Source: Nitrosomonas sp.
GTDB lineage: Bacteria > Pseudomonadota > Gammaproteobacteria > Burkholderiales > Nitrosomonadaceae
DNA: 38,746 bases
NCBI RefSeq assembly: GCF_021731985.1
Contig: NZ_JAKFWH010000063.1
Location: 1 to 38,746 of the forward strand
Reading direction: 5' to 3'
The translations under genes and the position numbers were made by a program. Of the stretch, positions 28,224 through 35,748 are shown piece after piece. Position 1 is the first letter of the stretch. Every line of letters starts with the position of its first letter. The notes under the pieces are model-generated. The model ran no database searches. It saw nothing but the letters and a program-made list of their open reading frames with translations, and was not told where the DNA came from.

Positions 28224-29390
28224 ATGTTTCCAGATTTGGCTGAACAACTGCGTGCCCGCGAGCAGCAAGGGTTGCGGCGTTTCCGGCAAGTCGTGGAAAG
28301 CCCGCAAACAAGCCATATCACCATTGATGGCCATGATTATCTGGCATTCAGCAGTAATGATTACCTGGGATTGGCCAATCATCCGGACTTGATTCATTCG
28401 GCTTGCGAAGGCGCGCAGCACTATGGCGTGGGTGCAGGCGCATCGCATCTCATCCATGGCCATTCTGCCGCGCATCATATTCTGGAAGAAACTTTGGCGC
28501 AGTTTACCGGTTTTCCAAGAGCGCTACTGTTTTCTACCGGGTATATGGCAAATATCGGTGTGGTCACAGCCTTGGTGGGACGTGAAGATGCGATTTTTGC
28601 GGATAAACTGAACCATGCTTCGCTGAATGATGCGGCGTTACTGTCACGAGCTAAATTTATTCGCTTTCCGCATCTGGATCTCGCTGCTTTGGAGCAACGC
28701 TTAGCGGCTTCCAATGCCCGGCGCAAGCTGGTTATTTCTGATGCCGTGTTCAGTATGGAAGGCGATATCGCACCGATCAGGCAGCTGATTGCACTGTGTG
28801 AAGAATATCATGCGCTGTTGCTATTGGATGATGCCCATGGTTTTGGTGTATTAGGGCGGCAGGGGCGAGGCAGCTTATTCTTGCCGGATAGCGCCAGTGT
28901 TCATTCACCGAACATCGTGTATATGGCAACGCTGGGTAAAGCCGCCGGTGTATTCGGTGCATTTGTTGCCGCACAAGCCGATGTGATCGAAACTTTGATC
29001 CAGTCTGCGCGCAGTTATATCTACACAACAGCTTCGCCACCATTGCTCTCGCACGCACTATTGACGAGCCTGAAACTGATTGAACAAGACGAATGGCGGC
29101 GTGAAGCTTTGCTGCAAAACAGGGCACAATTGAAAAAAGACTTACTGTCCTCGTCCTGGAAATTGCTGCCTTCCAGCACGCCGATTCAACCCTTGTTGAT
29201 TGGTGAAAGCCATGAAGCAGTGCGCGTTAGTCAGGCATTACGTGAACGCGGAATTTTGGTTCCGGCGATTCGCCCGCCGACGGTGCCGCAAGGTAAGGCG
29301 CGATTACGTATATCTTTGTCCGCCGCGCATCAGCCGCACGATATTCTGCGCCTGACGCAGGCATTGAATGAATTGGCAAGTCATTCATGA
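28224..29390 (+). CDS. bioF: 8-amino-7-oxononanoate synthase
   Basis: BioF condenses pimeloyl-ACP (or -CoA) with alanine in a PLP-dependent reaction that opens biotin ring assembly. The 388-residue product has the PLP lysine at residue 239 in MATLGKAAGVFGAF, the Asp-Ala-His motif in LLLDDAHGFGVLGRQGRG and the N-terminal FSSNDYLGLANHPDLI. It starts three bases after bioB and overlaps bioH by four bases (ATGA). Length and motifs are normal. Confidence 0.97.
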   Translation: MFPDLAEQLRAREQQGLRRFRQVVESPQTSHITIDGHDYLAFSSNDYLGLANHPDLIHSACEGAQHYGVGAGASHLIHGHSAAHHILEETLAQFTGFPRALLFSTGYMANIGVVTALVGREDAIFADKLNHASLNDAALLSRAKFIRFPHLDLAALEQRLAASNARRKLVISDAVFSMEGDIAPIRQLIALCEEYHALLLLDDAHGFGVLGRQGRGSLFLPDSASVHSPNIVYMATLGKAAGVFGAFVAAQADVIETLIQSARSYIYTTASPPLLSHALLTSLKLIEQDEWRREALLQNRAQLKKDLLSSSWKLLPSSTPIQPLLIGESHEAVRVSQALRERGILVPAIRPPTVPQGKARLRISLSAAHQPHDILRLTQALNELASHS

Positions 29391-30157
29391 CGTTTCTGCA
29401 TGTCGAATCGATAGGGAACGGTCCTGATCTCGTTTTATTACATGGCTGGGCCATGCACAGTGGAATCTGGAGCGGCGTTCGCGAACAATTGAGTCAGCAG
29501 TTCCGGTTACATTTGATCGATCTGCCCGGGCATGGATTGAGTCCCGCGTGTGAACCGGGAACACTGAATCACCTCGTTGAGATCATCACGAAAATTTTGC
29601 CCGAGCATTGCATGGTGGGCGGTTGGTCACTGGGCGGGCAGATTGCGATGGAACTGGCGCTACGTGAACCGGAACGTGTGCAGCAACTGATTTTGATTTC
29701 GACGACGCCCTGTTTTGCCAAACGCGACGATTGGGAGTGGGGAATGGAGCGCAAATTGTTGCAACTGTTTTTAGAGAATCTGAAACTCAATTATGCAACC
29801 ACGATTAACCGCTTCCTGACGCTGCAAATGAGCGGTGACCGGGATGCGAGCAAGATTCTGCTGCAACTGCGCAAGCACTTTTTTCAGCGCGCCGAACCCT
29901 ATCCGGATGCATTGCAGAAGGGGCTCAGGATTTTGCAAGAGAGTGATTTACGTGATCGTGTGGCAGCGATCAAGCAGCCAGTTTTATTATTGCATGGTGA
30001 AAATGACGTGATTACGCATCCTGCCGCCGCCGATTGGATGCATCAGCAATTAGCGCAATCGCAACGGGTGATGTTTCCGCATTGCGGGCACGCACCGTTT
30101 TTATCTTACCCCGATCAATTTGTGACTTGTCTCAATGAATTCCGAATACACGCTTGA
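29387..30157 (+). CDS. bioH: Pimeloyl-ACP methyl ester carboxylesterase
   Basis: BioH removes the methyl group from pimeloyl-ACP methyl ester, ending the fatty-acid-synthesis detour started by BioC. The 256-residue product is an alpha/beta hydrolase with LVLLHGWAMHSGIWSGV, the nucleophile elbow GGWSLGGQIAMEL (Ser81), the acid in LLLHGENDVITHP and the His in FPHCGHAPFLSYP. It overlaps bioF by four bases and bioC by 23 bases. Having bioH in the same unit as bioC supports this assignment over other hydrolases. Confidence 0.93.
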   Translation: MTFLHVESIGNGPDLVLLHGWAMHSGIWSGVREQLSQQFRLHLIDLPGHGLSPACEPGTLNHLVEIITKILPEHCMVGGWSLGGQIAMELALREPERVQQLILISTTPCFAKRDDWEWGMERKLLQLFLENLKLNYATTINRFLTLQMSGDRDASKILLQLRKHFFQRAEPYPDALQKGLRILQESDLRDRVAAIKQPVLLLHGENDVITHPAAADWMHQQLAQSQRVMFPHCGHAPFLSYPDQFVTCLNEFRIHA

Positions 30158-31016
30158 TAAAAAACAATTGCGCACCGCGTTTGAACGCGCGGCGAGCAGC
30201 TACGACCCAGCGGCTGTGCTGCAACGTGAAATCAGTAACCGCATGCTGTCGCGCCTGGAATACATCAAATATCAGCCGGATGTGATTCTCGATGCCGGCA
30301 GCGGAACGGGCTATGGCAGTCAGCAGTTGGCCAAACGCTATCCAAACAGTCAATTGATTGCGATGGATATTGCTTGGACGATGCTGTCGCATGCCCGGCC
30401 GAACACAGCCTGGTGGCAGCGCTTGCTGCCGTTACTGCAACAACATTCTTACTATGTTTGCGCCGATATTGAGCAAGTTCCGATTAAAAATGAAAGTGTC
30501 GGCATGATATGGTCGAATCTCGCGCTGCAATGGTGTAATGATCTGGAGCACACGTTTGCCGAAATGCACCGGATTTTGCGTACCGATGGTTTGGTGATGT
30601 TCAGCACCTTTGGCCCGGATACGCTGAAGGAATTGCGCCAGTCTTTTGCGCAAGTGGATGCGTTCAGTCACGTTAATCGCTTTATCGATATGCATGATAT
30701 CGGCGATCTGCTGGTGCACAATGGTTTCTCCACGCCGGTTATGGACATGGAATATATTACCTTGACCTACCCGGATGTCACGAGTGTGATGCGCGATTTA
30801 AAAGCCATCGGTGCGCATAACGTGACACTAGGCCGGAATCAAGGGATGATGGGGAAAAACAAGTGGCAGAAAGCCATCGCGGAATATGAAAAATTACGCC
30901 GAGATGGAAAATTGCCCGCCACGTATGAAGTGGTGTACGGCCACGCCTGGAAACCGCAATCGCGCAAATCCGTGTTGACGCCGGAAACGCGCAGGCAATT
31001 GGGTTTAATGGGGTAA
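30135..31016 (+). CDS. bioC: Malonyl-ACP O-methyltransferase
   Basis: BioC methylates malonyl-ACP with S-adenosylmethionine so that it can be elongated as a disguised fatty acid to pimeloyl-ACP methyl ester. The 293-residue product starts NSEYTLDKKQLRTAFERAAS, the BioC-type N-terminal region. The SAM-binding motif is ILDAGSGTGYGSQQLAKRYP (about residues 51-70), and MIWSNLALQWCNDLEHTFAE is typical. It overlaps bioH by 23 bases and precedes bioD by nine. Confidence 0.95.
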   Translation: MNSEYTLDKKQLRTAFERAASSYDPAAVLQREISNRMLSRLEYIKYQPDVILDAGSGTGYGSQQLAKRYPNSQLIAMDIAWTMLSHARPNTAWWQRLLPLLQQHSYYVCADIEQVPIKNESVGMIWSNLALQWCNDLEHTFAEMHRILRTDGLVMFSTFGPDTLKELRQSFAQVDAFSHVNRFIDMHDIGDLLVHNGFSTPVMDMEYITLTYPDVTSVMRDLKAIGAHNVTLGRNQGMMGKNKWQKAIAEYEKLRRDGKLPATYEVVYGHAWKPQSRKSVLTPETRRQLGLMG

Positions 31017-31025
31017 CCAGCTTCC

Positions 31026-31688
31026 ATGGCTACAGGTTTTTTTGTTACCGGCACCGATACCGGCATCGGTAAAACCACTGTGAGTTGTGCATTACTCCAT
31101 GCGTTTGCCGCACAAGGCAAAAAAGTTGCCGGTATGAAGCCGATTGTAGCCGGTAGCGAAAATGGTCAGTGGCTGGATGTGGAACAATTGCTCACCGCCA
31201 GCAACGTGAACGTTACCCGCCAGCAAATGAACCCCTATGCATTCGATCTGCCCATTTCCCCGCACCTTGCCGCACGACAATCGGGAACGGAAATTGATCT
31301 GTTGGTGATTCATCACGCTTATCAACAACTCAGTGCAATAGCGGATCTTGTCATCGTCGAAGGTGCAGGCGGGTTTCTGGTACCGATCAATGAAAGGCAG
31401 AATGGCGCGGATCTGGTGAAAATGTTGAATCTTCCGGTGATACTGGTGGTTGGCATGCGCTTGGGTTGTCTGAATCACGCATTGCTAACGGCTCAGGCAA
31501 TACAGGCTGTCGGATTGACATTGCCAGGTTGGGTGGCGAATTGTGTTGATCCGCAGATGAGCGTGGTTGCCGAGAATATTGCGACATTGGAGCAGCGGTT
31601 GGATTGCCCGCTGCTAGGGACTCTGCCGTTTCGCAGAGAAGCCGATATTCAGCAGAGTGCTGGGTTATTAGATATCTCAAAACTTTAA
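31026..31688 (+). CDS. bioD: ATP-dependent dethiobiotin synthetase
   Basis: BioD closes the ureido ring of dethiobiotin from 7,8-diaminononanoate, CO2 and ATP. The 220-residue product begins with the P-loop FVTGTDTGIGKTTVSCALLH and has LVIVEGAGGFLVPINERQ and the C-terminal PGWVANCVDPQMSVVAENIA. It is the last gene of the biotin cluster and intact. A second, decayed copy of its last third lies in the same orientation at about 34454-34645, behind the NPQP-motif gene. bioA, needed between BioF and BioD, is not in the window. Confidence 0.96.
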   Translation: MATGFFVTGTDTGIGKTTVSCALLHAFAAQGKKVAGMKPIVAGSENGQWLDVEQLLTASNVNVTRQQMNPYAFDLPISPHLAARQSGTEIDLLVIHHAYQQLSAIADLVIVEGAGGFLVPINERQNGADLVKMLNLPVILVVGMRLGCLNHALLTAQAIQAVGLTLPGWVANCVDPQMSVVAENIATLEQRLDCPLLGTLPFRREADIQQSAGLLDISKL

Positions 31689-31932
31689 ACAGATCATCAT
31701 CCAGAAAAAATTTTGTTTTCGTTGAAATAGGCGATCGTGATTCATCGCTATATCAATAAATTCAAAAAGCAAGTTTGATAAATAATTAGCCGAAATTAAT
31801 CATTCTTGGCCTAATTCTTTTGCTGTAACTGGGTAGTTTTTTGCTACAAAAAATTCCTGGATCTTAACATGAGCAATTTACTATCAGACTCGATTGATCT
31901 TTTCTTAGCTCATTGAAATAAATAGAACTTGG

Positions 31933-31948
31933 TGTGATAAATATCACA
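31933..31948. promoter_or_regulatory. Crp/Fnr-family binding site (perfect palindrome)
   Basis: TGTGATAAATATCACA is a perfect 16-bp palindrome. It fits the Crp half-site pattern TGTGA-N6-TCACA exactly, and also the Fnr/Dnr pattern (TGAT-N4-ATCA core) with one mismatch in each outer position. Its centre (31940.5) is 41.5 nt before the start point predicted from the -10 at 31970-31975, the standard class II activator position. Which family member binds cannot be told from the sequence. Confidence 0.75.
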
Positions 31949-31969
31949 ATGCATCCAATGATTAAGCTG

Positions 31970-31975
31970 CATAAT
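31970..31975 (+). promoter_or_regulatory. Predicted -10 element of the NPQP-motif gene
   Basis: CATAAT differs from consensus at one base and predicts a start point near 31982. No -35 consensus is seen at the expected place, which is covered by the edge of the Crp/Fnr-type palindrome, as expected for an activator-dependent promoter. Confidence 0.55.
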
Positions 31976-31983
31976 GTTTATAC

Positions 31984-32008
31984 TTTTACTATATTTACAG
32001 TAGTAAAA
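31984..32008 (+). promoter_or_regulatory. Stem-loop at the predicted 5' end of the transcript
   Basis: TTTTACTA (31984-31991) and TAGTAAAA (32001-32008) form a perfect 8-bp inverted repeat with a 9-nt loop. It would begin about three nucleotides after the predicted start point, a place where stem-loops stabilise mRNA in other bacteria. It could instead be a second operator. Confidence 0.5.
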
Positions 32009-32051
32009 AACGCGCGTTTATTTTTCCTATATCTGTCTGAGGAGGTGAATG

Positions 32052-34361
32052 ATGGCAACTAAATCCGAATCCAAACGAAATTCCATCCGCTTTAAAGTGG
32101 GCTATGACGGTAAGCTCGACAAGCCTATCAGTGCTAGCCTGTATGTTTTCGATGAGCAAGGTAAGTTTATGACCAGTACGCCGCTGCATGAAGGTGAAGC
32201 TTCGCTCAGTCTGACATCTGATCAATTGAGGCGAGCCCGCCTGTTTGTTGCCCCCGATCTGCTCAAAGAACGCGGCAAGATGCCCACCTTGCAAACGATG
32301 GCGCACATCAATGCCTACGAGCCGATGTGGAAGTTTGAACGGGGGCGCGAAGTGTACGAACTGCTGCCCGTGCCTGAGATTCTGTGGCCGTACTGGTATT
32401 GGTGTGCATGTCGCGTACGCGGACGCGCCATTAAGGTCGAGACACTAGGCGGTGTTACGTATGAGAAGCCGGTGTGTCATGCCCGTGTCCACATCTGTGA
32501 AGTCGATCGCTTGCCGTGGATCATCTTACAGTTGCCAGATGACATTATCTATCGGTTGCGCGATGAATTGATTTGGGCTATCGACCATCCCATCCCGATT
32601 CCCAATCCGCCTGATCCGCCGTACAGATTGGATCCGAGCTACATCGATCCGATTCCAGTATTTGAGAAAGCCGCCAATGTCTTAAGCAAGTTCGACGGCT
32701 CCCAGGTGGGTTTCAATCCGCAACCCGATCCGCCCGCCAATCTGAAAATGCAAGCCATGTCACGGGCCTCGAATGTGAGCGCTGCCATGCTTAATCCGCA
32801 GCCGCTTCCTCCGAAAATGGCAACACTGGCCTTTGAATCACGCGCCGCGTTGACTACAGGTTCGATCGGATTGGTGCGCGACGCGTTGATCAAACACGTC
32901 GATTTGATCAAGATTTACTGGTGCTACTGGGATTGGTTGTGGCCGTGGTTCCGTTACGACTGTGATGAGCTGGCCGTCATTGAAACCGATGCGCACGGCC
33001 GCTTCGACACGACGATCTACTATCCGTGTTCCGGCGATAAGCCCGATCTATACTTCTGGACGGAGTATTCGATCGGGGGTACGTGGACCACGGTGTATCA
33101 CCCATCGATCCGCTGCAATACCTACTGGAATTACGTGTGCGGTACCGAAGTGATCATCCGCATGACCGATCCGCGTGTCCATGGCTGCGGCGAACAACCA
33201 GAACTGTTGGGCAAGAAGGTAGTGGTCAAGACCATTGGGCGGCAGGTGAGCATGGGTGAGATCTATCGTGACTCGTTCGTACCTGCGGAGAAGGCGAAAG
33301 AGGGACAAGTGAAGGAAGGCTGGATCGACACTACTAAACCTTCGCCATTCGGTGCAACACTGGAACCGCGCGTAGACTTTGGTAACGGTCTGAAGGCAGC
33401 GAGCATCACCCACTATCGCTGGTCGTATCGTCCGCTCGGTAGCATTAACGAAAGCGATTGGACCGTTATGGACGACATCCTTGCGGGTCGCACCGTCTCA
33501 CGCCACTATCGCGAGGCGACGGGCCCCGGTGATCCGGTGGTGTACAAGTCCGTACAGATCGGCCCCGATACCACGGTGGCAGGTTCCTACACTATTATCG
33601 ATCCGGTCCTGCCTGCCGGTGGTGAAGACTGGGAAGTGCTGGACGAAGGTTACGATTTGGCGAGCGCCTATTTCGACACGACGGATCTGTCCGATGGCAA
33701 GTATGAGTTGAAGATGGAACTCTTCCGTAAAGTGGGCGCAGCGATGGTGCGTGTGGATCTAACGGCGGACGGTGTGGAATTGTACGAAATTACCGATCCT
33801 GCGCCGTTGGTTGAAGGCTCATACACCACGTCGGCAGCCACGGCCGATCGGGTGCTGATTGATCCAGTTACCTTGCATGTGGTGGGCTATCGGTTGGTGG
33901 TGCAGGTCGATAATCGCGTGTGCTTTGGTAACATCGAGGATGTCACCGTCAACGGTGTGCCAGCCGGGCACTGCGGTTTCCTAGAGTACAGCAGCCTTAC
34001 CGACACGGCGCACATCTCGTTTCGTGCCAGTCATCCCGCCAACTTCGCATCGTTTCACTTCCGCGTGGTGCGGGTGGCTACGGATATCAGCGAAGCGTCG
34101 GCTTCTGGCCTCGTCGAAGCGGCCAGCGTCAATGGTTTCACTCGGGTTGGCGATACCTTCAGCAAGAACCTGACGATCGACGCGTTGATGACGAGCGGCT
34201 TGCCTGTCGGTGAAACGCCTTGCACGCGCGCTGCTTTCGCTGAGGCATTGCACGTGTATGCGCTGGCGACAAACGGCTACGATCGGCTGACTTATCTGGA
34301 CGGGCCGCGCGGCGGGCCATTGCAGGTTGACCTGAAGGCCTTCGCTATTACGCACGTGTAA
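32052..34361 (+). CDS. Large protein of unknown function with NPQP motifs and carboxypeptidase-regulatory-like folds
   Basis: The ATG at 32052 is chosen because GGAGGT ends five bases before it; the ATG one codon upstream is too close. The product has 769 residues, no signal peptide and no membrane segment. Two aromatic/cysteine clusters stand out: ILWPYWYWCACRVRGRAIKV (about 110-129) and YWCYWDWLWPWFRYDCDE (about 289-306). Between them are PIPIPNPPDPPYRLDPSYID and two NPQP motifs, FNPQPDPP and LNPQPLPP (about 221-254). The pieces VCHARVHICEVD and IETDAHGRFDTTIYY with GDKPDLYFW look like halves of a transthyretin/Cna-B-like sandwich split by an insert; this is inference. The C-terminal half is beta-rich. 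The gene is GC-richer than its flanks and lies between bioD and a bioD remnant, suggesting transfer. I do not know its function. Confidence 0.9.
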   Translation: MATKSESKRNSIRFKVGYDGKLDKPISASLYVFDEQGKFMTSTPLHEGEASLSLTSDQLRRARLFVAPDLLKERGKMPTLQTMAHINAYEPMWKFERGREVYELLPVPEILWPYWYWCACRVRGRAIKVETLGGVTYEKPVCHARVHICEVDRLPWIILQLPDDIIYRLRDELIWAIDHPIPIPNPPDPPYRLDPSYIDPIPVFEKAANVLSKFDGSQVGFNPQPDPPANLKMQAMSRASNVSAAMLNPQPLPPKMATLAFESRAALTTGSIGLVRDALIKHVDLIKIYWCYWDWLWPWFRYDCDELAVIETDAHGRFDTTIYYPCSGDKPDLYFWTEYSIGGTWTTVYHPSIRCNTYWNYVCGTEVIIRMTDPRVHGCGEQPELLGKKVVVKTIGRQVSMGEIYRDSFVPAEKAKEGQVKEGWIDTTKPSPFGATLEPRVDFGNGLKAASITHYRWSYRPLGSINESDWTVMDDILAGRTVSRHYREATGPGDPVVYKSVQIGPDTTVAGSYTIIDPVLPAGGEDWEVLDEGYDLASAYFDTTDLSDGKYELKMELFRKVGAAMVRVDLTADGVELYEITDPAPLVEGSYTTSAATADRVLIDPVTLHVVGYRLVVQVDNRVCFGNIEDVTVNGVPAGHCGFLEYSSLTDTAHISFRASHPANFASFHFRVVRVATDISEASASGLVEAASVNGFTRVGDTFSKNLTIDALMTSGLPVGETPCTRAAFAEALHVYALATNGYDRLTYLDGPRGGPLQVDLKAFAITHV

Positions 34362-34392
34362 AGCAGACTTAGCTACGAAGGACGGCACGAAG

Positions 34393-34421
34393 AGCACGAA
34401 GAAAATTCTTCGTGCTTTTTA
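34393..34421 (+). terminator. Rho-independent terminator of the NPQP-motif gene
   Basis: AGCACGAAGAA (34393-34403) and TTCTTCGTGCT (34406-34416) form a perfect 11-bp inverted repeat followed by a T-rich tract. The left arm is preceded by a direct copy of GCACGAAG at 34385-34392. It stands 32 nt after the stop codon. Confidence 0.9.
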
Positions 34422-34453
34422 TTGCTTGATGCGTAGAATGGCTGGCGATAAGA

Positions 34454-34645
34454 GCCAATACAGTCTGCGGCCTGGTATTGGCTGGCTGGGTGGCAAATTG
34501 TATTGATTCGCAGATGATGGCCATCGCAGAAAATATTGCTTCGTTGGAACAGCAACTGAATTGCTCTGTTAGGTAACTCGCATCTCATAAGGAAACCGAT
34601 TTTCAGCCAAATTCTTGGTTGATGGCTATCAAATTTCTTACAAAG
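34454..34645 (+). pseudogene. Decayed copy of the 3' third of bioD
   Basis: In frame from about 34484 the DNA reads GWVANCIDSQMMAIAENIAS and then LEQQLNCSVR before a stop codon at 34573-34575. Intact BioD has PGWVANCVDPQMSVVAENIA and then TLEQRLDC. Over the 27 codons from Trp to the residue after Cys, by hand count, 60 of 81 bases and 18 of 27 residues agree, with many differences at third positions. After the stop the frame continues (HKETDFQPNSW against FRREADIQQSAG). Upstream, similarity reaches back to about 34454 with compensating one-base indels. It has the same orientation as bioD. It is a remnant, not a gene. Confidence 0.85.
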
Positions 34646-35050
34646 AATCATACAAAGTAATGAAGATGCATAGGAAGGCGCGTATCATTCTTCGGCCGTA
34701 ATCTGTATCAGTTGGGTGCGCTTGATAAAGCGAGTACTTGATATGGGTATTAGACATTATGCACTGAGCGTGAATATGAGAATCATCGCTACTTACCTGG
34801 AATTCAGCGTGATCGCCTCAGCCTTGCTGAATCCAGAGCGATGTACTTTTTTCAGTTCGCTTCATAATTGAGCTGATCGCTTTATCTGAGTGCCTTTCAC
34901 TTCAAGCCAAAAATGAATCCAAATCGATAACTTTTTGAGTACTCAGTGAATCGGAATGAAGTGATTATCTGATCAATCACCCATGGATTTGACAGCAAAT
35001 ATGCCTTCCAGTCGATTTTTTATGAAAAAGAACGTTTTTCTTCTATAGGC
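34646..35050. other. 405-nt stretch without a recognisable gene
   Basis: Both strands are broken by stops. A minus-strand run near 34808-34873 reads SELKKVHRSGFSKAEAITLN before a stop, faintly like a DUF1640-type segment, but is too short to call. TTGACA at 34989-34994 lacks a matching -10. The stretch may be degraded DNA that belongs with the bioD remnant. Confidence 0.5.
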
Positions 35051-35689
35051 ATGAGTTACTTAGATCTAACAGACAATCAACTCAACCCCATCGGATATTG
35101 GGATCAACCGCTTGACAGGTTGTGTCCGCCTTTAGCCTGCGATTTGGCGCTTTTTGATCAAAACGGTTACGACTTAACGGATCTGGAACAATGTTATGCA
35201 GTGGCTAACTTAATGCCTTTTCACGCGCATCGAGAACATCGACATGCTTTAAAGGCGCCTTGGTTTACACAACCGGACAGGGTGGAAGGCGCAGTGCTTA
35301 ACCACAGTTTGTTATTTGAACGCAAAGGGTATTCCGGAGAAGCACTTGAACAACTTGAACGCTGGGCGCAAACAAATCCTCTGGTCTACAAAATCATCAA
35401 AATGCGCCCCAAGTGGGGTCTGGACTTCAGCATGGATTATGCAGATCGCGCAGGCAATGTCTTTGAAGTACTGCACTGGGAATACGACGGTTTTGATTTT
35501 GCGGAAGTCGCAGAACGTAAGCGCCAGCTAGAGGTAAAATTTGCAGCCACGGATTGGGACGATGCCGCAGCCCGAATCCTGAAACAAAAAGACCAATGGC
35601 ACCACTTGGATTTCTTTGCGCAAAGCGATTGGAAGTGTAATTACTTTGGCATCGTTAAAGAGCGCTTTAAGATGGTGATTTGGGAGTAA
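35051..35689 (+). CDS. Conserved-looking protein of unknown function
   Basis: I do not recognise this 212-residue protein. It is soluble-looking, acidic and rich in Trp, His and Asp, with no signal peptide or membrane segment. Noticeable parts are the N-terminal SYLDLTDNQLNPIGYWDQPL, a middle helix with YSGEALEQLERWAQTNPLVY, the segment WGLDFSMDYADRAGNVFEVL and the C-terminal CNYFGIVKERFKMVIWE. Codon use fits a real gene, and the frame is open with no overlap. No good ribosome-binding site precedes the ATG. It lies 59 nt before the TIR-like gene in the same direction, so the two could be cotranscribed, but a functional link is only a guess. Confidence 0.75.
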   Translation: MSYLDLTDNQLNPIGYWDQPLDRLCPPLACDLALFDQNGYDLTDLEQCYAVANLMPFHAHREHRHALKAPWFTQPDRVEGAVLNHSLLFERKGYSGEALEQLERWAQTNPLVYKIIKMRPKWGLDFSMDYADRAGNVFEVLHWEYDGFDFAEVAERKRQLEVKFAATDWDDAAARILKQKDQWHHLDFFAQSDWKCNYFGIVKERFKMVIWE

Positions 35690-35748
35690 AAAAAGAGATC
35701 GGGGAATTAGTGAAAAAAGAGAGAGTATCTGCGTGCTAAGGAGTCGCG

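Larger units (their letters stand above)
31689..32048. other. 360-nt AT-rich leader region between bioD and the NPQP-motif gene
   Basis: No gene is seen here. The first 240 nt hold small inverted repeats such as GCGAT/ATCGC near 31730-31750 and GTAG/CTAC with an A run near 31833-31853, none a convincing terminator for the biotin operon. The last 120 nt carry the Crp/Fnr-type site, the -10, the 5' stem-loop and a GGAGGT ribosome-binding site (32041-32046). Confidence 0.6.

Noticed and set aside
34808..34873. Minus-strand DUF1640-like fragment (SELKKVHRSGFSKAEAITLN)
   Set aside because: Only about 20 residues between stops and too little similarity to support a pseudogene call.
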